A stretch of 64,000 nucleotides of DNA, from positions 42,989,501 to 43,053,500 of the forward strand of contig CP136898.1 in the NCBI GenBank assembly GCA_034359265.1, read 5' to 3'. Positions 10,947-20,712 of the stretch are shown piece by piece. The position numbers were made by a program, and so were the translations under genes. Source of the stretch: Canna indica. Lineage: Eukaryota; Streptophyta; Magnoliopsida; Zingiberales; Cannaceae. The notes below the pieces were generated by a model. It did no database searches. It was not told where the DNA came from and saw only the letters and a list, made by a program, of their open reading frames with translations. Positions within the stretch are counted from its first letter, which is position 1. Each line of letters opens with the position of its first letter.

Positions 10947-11591
10947 AAACCTGCACCTGGTTGATTTAGTATAAAACTTATCTGACTCTAATTTCTTGAT
11001 GTTCGCGGGGCAACTCCAAATCTTGAGATGCCTCATACTTGGTTTCTTGCCATTCCATATCTCATTTGGTGTACCAAAGATAGACTTTGTGGGAGCCCAA
11101 TTCAATAGGTAGATAGTCGTTTCAAGTGCATATCCCCAAAATGAAATCTGGAGATCAGTAAAGGAAAGCATGGACCGCATCATGTCTAACAATGTGCGAT
11201 TCCTCCTTTCAGATACTCCATTATGTTGTGGTGGGCCTGGAGGGGTCCATTCGGAGACAATCCTATTGTCTTTTAGATAATGTAGAAACTCAGTGGATAA
11301 GTACTCACCACCTCAATCTCTTTGAAGGGTTTTAATACTTTTCCCTATTTGTTTCTCAACCTCAGCCTTATACTCTTTGAACTTTTCGAAAGTATCAGAG
11401 TTATGTCTCAATAGGTAGACATATCCATACCTTGATCTATCGTCTGTGAACGTGTTGAAGTAGGAATACCCACCTCTGGCTTGAGTTGTCATTGGTCCGC
11501 AAACATCTGTGTGGACTAGCTCTAACAACTCAGTAGCCCTTTCACTATTCCCAATGAAGGGGGATTTTGTCATTTTTCCTTTGAGACATGA
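10947..11591 (-). pseudogene. Integrase core of copia A, right of the B insertion
   Basis: The minus-strand reading from 11573 gives ELLELVHTDVCGPM (first catalytic Asp), YFNTFTDDRSRYGYVYLL, then about 11330 LQRD and a stop. Next come HNGVSERRNRTLLDMMRSML (catalytic Glu), SFWGYALETTIYLLNW and a GKKPSMRHLKIWSCPA-like ending. The frame is lost at least once around 11200-11320. The chain is cut at 10947 by element B and resumes at 2314. The DDE residues are partly visible. It is dead through both insertion and point damage. Confidence 0.82.
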
Positions 11592-12374
11592 TTAACAAGT
11601 TGACATCGATTCAAAATCGAACGGGTCAAACAACCCATCTTTGTATAACTTGTTAATATGATTCTCATTAATATGACACAGTCTCAATTGCCAAAGATAG
11701 GTGAGGTTAAGATTATCTGATTTCCTCTTGTGCATTTGTTCGATATGAAAAACATTATCACTTACATCTAAGACCATCAAACCATTTGAAATGTGTACAG
11801 TTCTATATAATTCATCAGAATGATATATGTGGCAACAATTGTCTTTTAAAGTCATTTCGTAACCTTGTTTTAGCAACAAAGTATCAGAAATAATATTCTT
11901 TACTAGAACTGGAACGTAATAGCAATTGACCAATTTAATGGCTTTGCCTAATGGCAGATACAAATAATAAGTTCCTACGGCTAAAGCTGCAATTTTTGCG
12001 CCATTGCCTACCCGAAGGTCATAGTCGCCTTTGTTTAGCATTCTACTTATTCTCAACCCCTGCAACGAATTACAAATGTGAGCACCACAACCGGTATCCA
12101 ATACCCATGAAGTAGAATTTTGTAATGATAGATTTATTTCAATAACAAACGCACCTGCGGAGGGAGCTTCAGAAGCTCTCTTCTGCTTTACTTCTGCAAT
12201 ATACTCATTGCAGTTGCGCTTCCAATGACCATCTTTACCACAATGGAAACAGGTGCCCTTAGGAGCCTTCATCCCTTTCTTCTTGATATCCTTTTTGGGT
12301 TTCACATCTTTGTTTTTCGCTTTGTTCTTAACAGAGCGCAGCTTTGCCTTTTTAGGGGCACTACCCACTAACAA
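11592..12374 (-). pseudogene. gag zinc knuckle, protease and pre-integrase of copia A
   Basis: An open stretch of 260 codons. The Lys-rich start leads to a canonical CCHC knuckle CFHCGKDGHWKRNC (about 12250), then the protease with intact catalytic triplet in WVLDTGCGAHICNSL (about 12100), VGNGAKIAALAVG, YVPVLVKNIISDTLLLKQGY, and the GAG-pre-integrase region ending LRLCHINENHINKLYKDGLF. It matches copia polyproteins over its whole length. It lacks the upstream capsid-like part of gag, which is separately preserved only as a short N-terminal scrap. Confidence 0.87.
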
Positions 12375-12382
12375 GACTTTTC

Positions 12383-12642
12383 ATGTCGTCGCTGCAACAC
12401 ATCGGACATAGAGGCGAGCATTATGCACTGAACAGTAGTGTTGTCATCTTGCCATTTCTTGTAAGTGGTTCTCACTTCCTTGGTAGCCATTTAGAAAGGG
12501 GCATCTGGTGGTCTGTTATCAAGAATATAGGAAAGTCTTTCCTGGGTGAGGACAATCCTCAGGTTTCGCAACCAATCGACATAGTTTGGTCCAATGAGTT
12601 TATTTGCATCAAGTATGCTTCGCAATGACAGTGTAGATGACA
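12383..12642 (-). pseudogene. gag N-terminus of copia A, joined by an internal deletion
   Basis: Minus-strand ATG at 12642 starts MSSTLSLRSILDANKLIGPN followed by YVDWLRNLRIVLTQERLSYI, the classic start of copia gag. A TAA replaces a codon about 50 residues in. The reading ends at VLQRRHEKSC with a stop, only a few bases from the zinc-knuckle ORF at 12374. Relatives have roughly 150-200 more residues of capsid domain here, so a large internal deletion is inferred. The apparent plus-strand ORF over the same bases is only the complement. Confidence 0.8.
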
Positions 12643-14131
12643 TGGCGACAATGAAATTCTACAAGAAAAAGTAAAAACAAACATGAGCTACCATTCTATA
12701 TGCATGATTATTATGATATTTTAATTTATCATGTCTCGCACTAATTTTTCGCGGTTCCCAAATGACCCTCCTATTGGGAAGCGGGAAGTTCTCGTTGGTA
12801 GACTTCCTTAGGGGAAGATGAAATCCCACTTCTCTTACTCGGGTCTCACATTTAACACGACAAATCCTAATAGGTCAATAGGTAGGTAACTCTTTACCGA
12901 TCACATCGTTATGCGACTTCCATCAAGTTTTGCCTCTAGGGTTACCATGGTCTTGTGTTTGCACAACAAACCAAGGAGCCCTAGTTGAGTCGGACCCATC
13001 GTTCGTTTACCCTAGCGAGAAAACAACCACCCTTGAGTTTGCTCAACAAGGTAAGTCATGTTCAAGCTAGTAGTAGAGACACAAGGATATGTGCCATATG
13101 AGATACAACGTGTCTATCATCACAAAAAGGCTTTGTGTTTGCACAACAAACCCGTTGAGACAATAGACACACTTGTACCTCACAACGGTGGAAGACGTGA
13201 CCGATATTCTTAATATCATAGCCATTCAGAATCAATATTATTGGAGGGTATCTTCATGCAATCATAATTATCTAAGCTGTCAACAATTGAAGCAAAAATA
13301 ATAAATAAAAGCATAAAGTAAATAAGGATGATTATGGATGTTCTAAGGGTTCCACCCGAGCCACCGGGTGAACCAAGGCCATCATCCTAGGGTTTTAGGG
13401 AGCTCCGTCTCACCTAGGCGCTGCCCAAAATCATCTTGAAGGTTGCCGGTTCCATCAATGCCTTCCCGGGGTTCAAGTCGTCATCATCATGGCGCCGAAC
13501 ACCTCCTCTCCGCGTGCGCACGAAAACGGGGCAGCAAGCGTGCTCGTCGCGAATCTGCCCCTATACTTCTAATTTTACAAAACTAAAAGAAGAAGACCCC
13601 AAACAACCCTTGGGGAAAGGTTTATGGAGAGGAAGAAGAAAATTACAATCAGAATACTCAAGAGGAAGGCAGGGGTATGCAGGCCCTATTTAAAAGTTAC
13701 AATGCTAAAATTTTATAAATTTACAAGCAATCAACACAATCACGTTTTACACACAGTCACAGCACATAGGGCTCATCCATAATCATCATTTCATGCACCT
13801 TAACAATTAAGAAAAGAAAAGAAAAAATAGAATCCGAAAACACGCTAATCGGGTTACGTTTCCACCCAAAACGGTGCAAACAACACATGCTGAAAATTTT
13901 AGTTTTCGGGGCTGTTCAACCATGAACCCATAGGGTTCTTGAGTTCGAAATCTATCCAAGACAAGTTTGGATAGTAGGCTACCACCCTGATTCATCGCAT
14001 GAACCATGGAGCCAAAAGAATGACTCAAGAACCCCTGAAAACAAAAACTGGGCAACTTGACGTTTAGGGAGCGAACGGTTCGTAAACGCAATAATAACAC
14101 GTAGTAAAATTCGAGAAAAATTGCTAAAGGT
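12643..14131 (-). other. Long untranslated leader of copia element A
   Basis: About 1.5 kb between the primer-binding site and the gag ATG with no convincing coding sequence. Such long leaders are known in Angela/BARE-type copia elements. It contains three related small hairpins (12953-13146), described separately. An 85-codon plus-strand ORF at 13436-13693 has no recognisable content. Confidence 0.7.
12953..13146 (-). promoter_or_regulatory. Three related stem-loops in the leader of copia A
   Basis: Plus-strand TTGTG-TTTG-CACAA occurs at 12953-12966 and 13133-13146. TTGAG-TTTG-CTCAA occurs at 13033-13046. On the element's RNA each is a 5-bp stem with the same CAAA loop. The middle copy has changed both sides of one base pair (T-A to A-T), so the stem is kept. 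Flanking bases (CAAC or AACAA) are also shared. This may be an RNA structure used in packaging or translation; the function is not known. Confidence 0.5.
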
Positions 14132-14144
14132 GGCTCTAAAACCA
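14132..14144 (-). promoter_or_regulatory. Primer-binding site of copia A (mutated)
   Basis: The minus strand reads TGGTTTTAGAGCC, close to TGGTATCAGAGCC, the complement of initiator tRNA-Met. Two positions differ. It touches the inner end of the right LTR (14146). Confidence 0.75.
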
Positions 14145-14145
14145 C

Positions 14146-16241
14146 TGTTGGGATGGAAGAAGAAGCACATGAGAAAAATCAATTTTAAAAAATACAAACC
14201 ATCCCAAAACAAGCGATCAACTTTAGGAATCTTTAAGGAATTCGATCTACGAGTAGAAGGAGATGATATACCTTATACAGCGGATGGTAAGGCTGCTCCT
14301 ATCCCTGTTTCAAGATATCCAACTGCACGTCCTCCAAGAGAGGTCCACACCAAGTGCTTCGCAACCAAGGGACAACGAACAACAAGATCCGTTGTGGCTC
14401 AACGAAGAGGGAAACTCAACCCCGAAACACAACAAGGTGAAGCCAGCCTTTCCACCAAGAACCGAGCACTAAAAGGAAGGAAGAGGGGATGAGAAAACCA
14501 CGGAACGAGGAGGAAGATGAAGGAATACCTCGTTGTCCTCCTTGGGCTCCTCCAAGAAGATGAAGGAGATGACACACCCAAGAGGAAGAGACCTCCAAAT
14601 CGGCTTCACAAACCCGCGAAGGAGGAGCTTGATGGCTCGCCACCCATGGAGATCAAGAGGAGCTCTTTAGAGTCTTGGTCATCAAGAAGCTTCTCAAGAA
14701 TCCAAACCATTGCTCCTCTCCAAGATCTCTAACCAATTTTCTTAACCCCTCTCAAAGGAGGTTAGGCCATCTATTTATAAGGTGAGTAGGTGGCCCCCAT
14801 GGTGGACCCGGCTCTCCCTTTTTAAATCCTCTCTTTGGAATTCAAAATTTCGGGATTTACCTCCAAAACAATTATTTATATTTAATGGATTTATAATTAA
14901 TTAAATCCAACTAAATATAAACTTTAATTTATCTCTATAAATTAAATTCTTATTGATTAAGATATATCATGTGCCAACCCCTATAATTTAGGGATGTCAT
15001 ACAAATTAAGGTTATCGAGGAACTCCTTACTCGCGTATTCGTTCATATAGGAAACATCTTTCCTATCATGTTCGTAAATGAGATCCGTGATCATGTTGCA
15101 GCATGTCCATACTAGTAGGCATATAGTGCCACATTCAGACTTTATCTCATAAGGTCTGTTACGAGGTTAGCCTATTATGTGTGACCCATTGTGCCCCACA
15201 CTAAGCCAGTAGTGAGTTGTGCATAATGGAGAGTCGGATCTGATAGAACGACTTCTATTCGAATCTTACGATGCACTACTAAAACCCCTTTAGTGTGGTC
15301 GTGAGAGACTCTACTCATAAGTCAAGATTGACGTCTAGCAACGTGTCATGACTACCCGGATAGTGTGAGGTTCAATCTATAGGGATCGAACGCCCTTCGG
15401 TGACTAGTTACCATGCAACTAAGTCCCTTGGTTACAACATCCCAAAGTTGGCTAGGGTACAAAAGAAGTGTCAAACCTTAATGTCGATTCATATGTATTC
15501 CACCCGCGAAGATGTCGTCTCAATAATGAAACGTCAAAAATATCTTCCTGACTTTCATATATACTCTAGCAAGAGATTCCCGAGTCGACACTTGTAGGGA
15601 CACATAGGACGTTATCTCCTCTCACTAGGAGTAACCGATTCCATGTTGGTTGCTCACCTACCTCCATAAATGTTTGCCCATGCCCAGTAATATCCGGCAC
15701 ATGATACTGAGGGCCATGTAGGGATAAAACCAAGGCAATGGGTTATCACTCACAAGGTAACCATGACAACCTCAGGTCCAAGGACTTCTTGCACCTATAT
15801 CACCCGAGGAACATTCTATTGACACTCATGTAAGGATTCCATTATGTATTCCTCGTGCAGGTCCATTCAATGAACTCATTCTCTAATGAGCACCTGCACT
15901 TATACATTAATAACGACCCATAGGTAACTGTGAGATTAGTTATCCCTTATCGTATAATTCACGTAACAAGTGCACCAGTCTATCCGAAATCATCAATCCT
16001 CTAATTGGTGATCCTACGACTGGGAACATTTAGAACAGGGGCATCTGGATTCCAAGTCTCACTGGCATGATCTCATCATGGCCTTTGAATCAGTTGCCCG
16101 AGTTCATGGAGTTCATCACAATCTAATACATACAATATATAGATGCAGCATATGATGAAAAGATGCCTCAAATTATTCATTAACCATAAATAGTTTCTTA
16201 TACATGAACATGTGATTAGCTCAATGACACTATTTGTTTCG
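14146..16241 (-). repeat. 5' LTR of copia element A
   Basis: 2,096 bp from TGTTGGGATGG (14146) to TTTCG (16241; the left copy ends TTTCA). Bases 15801-16241 match 1-417. On the minus strand TATAAATAG at 14771-14779 is a likely TATA box, which would leave about 600 bases of R-U5 before the primer site. Several short ORFs inside are not supported as genes. Confidence 0.85.
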
Positions 16242-16271
16242 GTTAGAGGAGCTTGAGCTCCCGGGCGTGGT
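16242..16271. other. 30-bp spacer between copia A and CACTA no. 1
   Basis: A short stretch of older DNA. Its last three bases GGT (16269-16271) are one copy of the target duplication of CACTA no. 1. Confidence 0.7.
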
Positions 16272-16545
16272 CACTACAAAAAAAACATCTTCTACGATAG
16301 CTGCTGTGGTCGCAGAGGCATCGCAGAAGCGCTTCTATGACGACACATGGTGGTCGCATGCATCCATCGCCGAAGCCATGTCGCAAAGTTTGTCCGACCG
16401 CAGCACAGCGCACAACCGTATTATTTTGACTATATTACGACCGCGCACAGTCGTCACACAGTAACTGCGACCGCTCCACGCGACCAGGTCATAAACCTTC
16501 TGCGACGGGATCGGCGGTCGAAATACCGTCGCAGAAGTATGTGTT
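16272..16545. repeat. Left subterminal repeat region of CACTA no. 1
   Basis: Directly after the terminal repeat there are many copies of GGTCGCA, TCGCAGA and CGACGG in both orientations. CACTA transposases are known to bind subterminal repeats of this sort. The plus-strand ORFs at 16234-16553 are by-products of the repeats. Confidence 0.7.
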
Positions 16546-16739
16546 TTTTTTAAAAAAAGAAAAATATAAATTCATGTTTACAATATTTAATTAAAATGCA
16601 TATCAATCAAACAAGAGACATCAACTTGTAATATTATATACATTAAATGGATATCAAAATATTATATACACTATATCAAAACAATAATATTTACATCATA
16701 TCAAAATGAAACAACAAATAAATACATCAATGGTCAGAT

Positions 16740-17850
16740 GCATCAATCGAGGATGGCGGGGGAGGCGGCGATGAGAGGGGCTACGTGGGGAGGGCATCAA
16801 TATCGTCTCTGGCCTCTCGTTGATAAACTCACCCCGACAAGGGCCACACTAATATCTATGCGTCTCCTTGAAGACCCTTAGAGGGTCAGCCAGAATGAGC
16901 GCCCCATTCTTGTTGTGCGTCCCCTGTAATAAAATAAATATAATTAGTTTTCCTATATTAATAATAGTAAATAATCATTAAATTACTTAGCAATCGACGC
17001 TCATGGCTGATAAATGAGATGGACCCACCGGTATATCGAGCGACAAATCCCTCGACTAGCGTCATCTTATTTTGGTGCACCGTCCGGGAGGCACACTACC
17101 ATCCCTCCGATACTCAAATGTCACATAGTCAATCTCATATGTCGACCTGCATCCAGGTTGGCCCGTGTCCCTTGAGCGCATCCATAGATGTATCTCTGTT
17201 ACCGCCTATACTCGCCTGTGCCTCATCCCGTGTCCGGTGGAGGATATCCTTGAAAGACCTCTTATAGTTACCTTCCCAAGCATTCTCCACCTAGACCTGA
17301 ATGACAAGATCCCAAGTATGTCGGGCCTACAAAAAGAAAATAAGTTATGTAATACAATCATTTTAAATATTAATACAATTAACTAAAAAACTAATAAACT
17401 ACGTACCTCGAACTCAGACCATAATAAATTTCGAGAATGCTCCGGTACGTGGGTCCATGAATGCCACGACTCTTGAAAGAACCCCTTGATAATAGAGGTG
17501 ATGTTGCGAGCAACATCGTCCTGCTCAAATCTACTACTCAAATATAACAACATAAGTAGTAATTAATTAATTAATAATATAATTAATAAACTTTGATATT
17601 TACTTTAGATCGTGAAGTGATATCCGTTGATGTTGGTCAAGCAATGAAGGTACATGAGTCTTCCGATTAGGCCCACGAGGCCTACGACGACCTCGAGCCT
17701 CCGGGCCGGTGGTGGTGGTGGCACTGCAACGGGCGTCGAAGGTCCCAGTTCAGATGTCGGAGTGGTGGTGGTGGTGGGGTGCGTAGTTATCGGCGGCGAA
17801 GCTAATCTTGCTCGATGAGCCCTAGAACGATAGCTTGGGGCTCGTGACAT
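16740..17850 (-). pseudogene. Second (Ptta/En/Spm, Transposase_24-like) gene of CACTA no. 1, decayed
   Basis: Minus-strand gene remnant homologous to the spliced second gene of CACTA no. 3 and no. 4. Exon 1 (17850-17605) begins MSRAPSYRSRAHRARLASPP. Exon 2 (about 17540-17407) reads RFEQDDVARNITS...WSEFE and ends at a GT donor. Exon 3 (about 17330-16990) reads AWEGNYKRSFKDILHRTR and ends ARYTGGSISFISHERRL, with several in-frame stops. A last part near 16900-16750 contains GALILADPLRVFKETHR. This family accompanies CACTA transposases and is probably DNA-binding. It is a pseudogene because of the stops. Confidence 0.72.
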
Positions 17851-18647
17851 CTATAGTTATAATGTTGAATACATTGGGAGGATAACATTATATTTGTGGG
17901 ATAACATAATAGCATAATGACTGAAATGCTATTAGCTAATGGACCAGTGCAGTATTAGATAAGCCCTTTCTAGATATGTCCACTAGTTCAGTATTGAAAT
18001 CACCATTGTGTTGTTCAACATGCATTTTAATCAACATTTACCCTTTCTAGATATGTCCACTAGCTAGTTCAGTATTGAAATCACCATTGTGTTGTTCAAC
18101 GAATTTTAATCAACATTTTAATCACCAAGCATTTTACAACCAGATTATTCAAAGCTAATGAAGACTATACCATTGAAGACTATACAAGCATGATTGAAAG
18201 CTAATGAAGACTATACAACCAGATTCATGATTCAAAGACTTTACACGAGAATGAATGATATAAAGTAGAGAAATAATTATACTTCTACACTTGTATTTCA
18301 ATTATACTTCTATACTTGTATGTAAATTATACTTACCCTCTTTGTCCCATATTTGCAAAAGTTTGCTCTTGGTACATAACAAAAATTAATATAGTGAAAA
18401 CTATGTAAGACAACTTGCAAGTCAAAGAAATACAAGTAAATTATATAATTAGAATTCCTCTGGATGAAAAATAGGTGAATTTTTTAAGTGACATACACTG
18501 TATTTAATTAGAATTCTAGGAGTAAATTATATATGCTACACATGTTTTTCGGTTTCCTTCTAAAATCACTAGAAACAAACTGTCATTCCCGGGTTTGATG
18601 CAATCTTTTTTTTTTGTGGAGCTTGAACTCTGTGATATCTTTTACAG
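17851..18647. other. Non-coding stretch with a tandem duplication
   Basis: No gene recognised. A unit of about 77 bp starting CCCTTTCTAGATATGTCCAC is repeated twice in tandem (17964-18121), with small differences (a CTAG insertion and a loss of ATGC). A shorter repeat of AATTATACTTCTA(C/T)ACTTG lies at about 18276-18340. Confidence 0.7.
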
Positions 18648-18693
18648 ATTATACAAGGCCTTAAAGATGTTATTGTTGGCATGAAAGCTAGAG
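18648..18693 (+). pseudogene. Exon-like scrap resembling an FKBP isomerase
   Basis: A 46-base exon-like piece bounded by an acceptor (TTTTACAG) and a donor (GTAAAC) reads IIQGLKDVIVGMKA. This matches the FKBP peptidyl-prolyl isomerase pattern (V/I)I-x-G-(L/F/W)-x3-(I/V)-x-GM(K/R)-x-G. Just upstream (about 18577) the other frame gives VIPGFDAI, which is also FKBP-like. If real, it is a host gene fragment captured by CACTA no. 1. The match is short and by eye only. Confidence 0.35.
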
Positions 18694-19030
18694 GTAAACT
18701 GTTCATATTTTAGATTAAGTTGGATTTTCACAAAAGCTGGAGGTAAGATGTATATATCCTCACTCGCAATTGTAGAAATTCTATAGAATTGAATTTTTGG
18801 ATCGATTTTTTGGATTATTCGGATCGGTTCGGGTTTTTCTCACCTCTAGGTCCAAGCCATACCTAGCATCTGGTTGTAGACATTTGTAGCTTATCGAGTT
18901 ATAGTTATATCTGCTTAATTTTTGCTATTCTAGTGATGAGTTAAAGTTATATCTGCTTAATATTTGGGCATACATGACTTATTGTTTTATTTTTTTACTA
19001 GTTAGTATTTATCTTTTTCTTTCCTCTTAG

Positions 19031-19083
19031 CAGATTGATTCAATATGCTGGAGACTTTGTTGTCACTTTTCCTGGTGCTTATC
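19031..19083 (+). pseudogene. Captured JmjC-domain exon fragment, left of copia C
   Basis: After an acceptor (CCTCTTAG) the plus strand reads RLIQYAGDFVVTFPGAY, a very good fit to the JmjC core of plant REF6/ELF6-type histone demethylases. Copia element C is inserted at the end of this motif. The exon resumes at 24254 with SGFSHG in a shifted frame and ends at a GT donor. The Fe-binding His expected right after AY is not present in either piece. The intron-exon structure shows that genomic DNA, not cDNA, was captured. Confidence 0.55.
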
Positions 19084-19238
19084 AGTTGATTTTGTGGAAA
19101 CGGAAGAGATTAGAGAGATTAACCTCTAGGGTTAGGTTTTTCCTCTCTTAATCCTCCTTAATTTTATTAATACTATAACCATTTACATAAAAGTCCTCTA
19201 GAAAGAGTAAATTACAAATGCATCCCTACATCACAATA
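19084..19238 (-). repeat. 3' LTR of copia C
   Basis: AGTTGATTTTGTGG...CATCACAATA, matching 24103-24253. Next to it, CTCCCCCTCAAG (19239-19250) is the complement of the polypurine tract CTTGAGGGGGAG. Confidence 0.85.
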
Positions 19239-19311
19239 CTCCCCCTCAAGATGGTGCAAATATATCATTTAAACTCATTTTGTGTACAATAGAAGCGTAG
19301 ACAATATTATT

Positions 19312-20712
19312 TCATCCTTTGGCGTAGATGTCAGCCAACTGCTTAGAGGATTGAACAAATGGAATACAAATTTCACCTTTATCCAACTTCTCTTTGATGA
19401 AATGACGATCAAGCTCTATGTGTTTTGTTCTATCATGCTGCATTAGGTTATTAGCACTTTCAATAGCAGCTTTGTTATCACAAAAAAGACGAACTGGTCC
19501 TTGTGAATAGAGGTGCAGCTCTAACATGAGTTTTTTCAACCATAATAGCTCACAAACACCAAGCGCCATAGCTCGATATTCAGCCTCTGCGCTAGAATGA
19601 GCAAGCACAGTTTGCATTTTATTTCTCCACATGACTAAGTTGCCTCCAACAAATGTATAATAACCTGAAGTAGAACAACGATCATCTAGACATCCAGCCC
19701 AATTTGCATCTGTGTAGCCTTCTATCTTCAAGTTATCTTGTCGAGAGAACAATAAACCACGTCTAGGGTAACTTTTAAGATATATTAGAATTGTATATAC
19801 AGCTTCCATGTGTTGCTCATGCGAATCATGCAAATACCTGCTAACAACACTCACAACAAATGTAATATCTAGTCTCATGTGAGAAAGATATATTAGTCTT
19901 CCCACTAATCTCTGCTATCTCCCACGATCAATTGAAATACCACCACTACTAACAAGTTGGAAATTTTGATCAATTGGAATTGGAGCAGGTTTGCTGTCTA
20001 GCATTCCTGTCTCTGTCAACAAGTCTAATACATACTTTCCCTGAGATAAAAAAATATCATGTGATGAGCGTGCCACCTAAATTCCTAGGAAGTACCTCAA
20101 TTCTCCTAGGTCTTTAACTTCAAACACTTGTGCAAGTTGAGCCTTCAAGCTGTTAGTTTCATCTATGACATCTCCTGTAACAATTATGCCATCTACATAA
20201 ACAATGAGGATAGCCACTTTTCTTTTCTTATGCTTAAAGAATAAGGTGTGATCATTGTTGCTCTGTTTATACCCCATCGTAAGGATCACCTGACGAAATC
20301 TATCAAACCAAGCACGAGGTAACTGTTTTAGCCCATAGAGTGATCGTTGTAGTCGACATACTTTCCCAGCAGTATTTGCATTATTAAATCCAGGTGGTAT
20401 TTCCATATAAACCTCTTCTTGTAAATCACCATGCAGGAAAGCATTTTTCACGTCCAACTGATGTAGTTTCCATCCAAGATTTGCAATACAGGAGATGAGA
20501 GTCTGAATAGTATTCATCTTGGCAACTGGAGCAAATATTTCATTATAGTTAATACCATAGGTCTGAGTATACACCTTTGCAACTAAGCGAGCTTTGAAGC
20601 GATCCACCTTTCCTTCTAGTGTCTGTTTAACAATATACACCCATTTGCATCCCACAAGTCGTTTTCCTTCTGGTAGTGGTACAAGCTCCCAAGTTTGATT
20701 TTTGGCCAACAC
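19312..20712 (-). pseudogene. Reverse transcriptase-RNase H of copia C
   Basis: The minus-strand segments from 20712 and 19905 lie in one frame with stops between them. RT landmarks: KRLVGCKWVYIVKQTLEGKV, RLVAKVYTQTYGINY, FLHGDLQEEVYMEIPPGF and SLYGLKQLPRAWFDRF. The catalytic box reads YVDGI (about 20190) instead of YVDDI, so one essential Asp is lost. RNase H follows: GYTDANWAGC, SSAEAEYRAMA, FCDNKAAIESA, RTKHIELDRHF and LADIYAKG, with the acidic residues present. It would not encode an active polymerase. Confidence 0.86.

Larger units (their letters stand above)
1..16241 (-). mobile_element. Copia element A (minus strand), 3' LTR truncated by window edge
   Basis: LTR retrotransposon on the minus strand. 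Read on that strand the order is 5' LTR, primer-binding site, long leader, gag, protease, integrase, RT, RNase H, polypurine tract and 3' LTR, which is the Ty1/copia order. Bases 1-417 repeat 15801-16241 and are the two LTR copies. Copia element B (2315-10946) is inserted in the integrase with a 5-bp duplication, so the A genes resume at 10947. Without B the visible part is about 7.6 kb. The protein style (a gag with NYVDWLRNLRI, RNase H with REIVGRGDI) and the roughly 2.1-kb LTR suggest the Tork/TAR/Angela group; that lineage is an inference. The element is defective, with stops and a gag deletion. Confidence 0.88.

Noticed and set aside
12383..12628. 81-codon plus-strand ORF
   Set aside because: It is the complement of the gag N-terminus of copia A.
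14121..14732. Several 60-123 codon ORFs in the right LTR of copia A
   Set aside because: They lie across the LTR and primer site, overlap on both strands and match no family.
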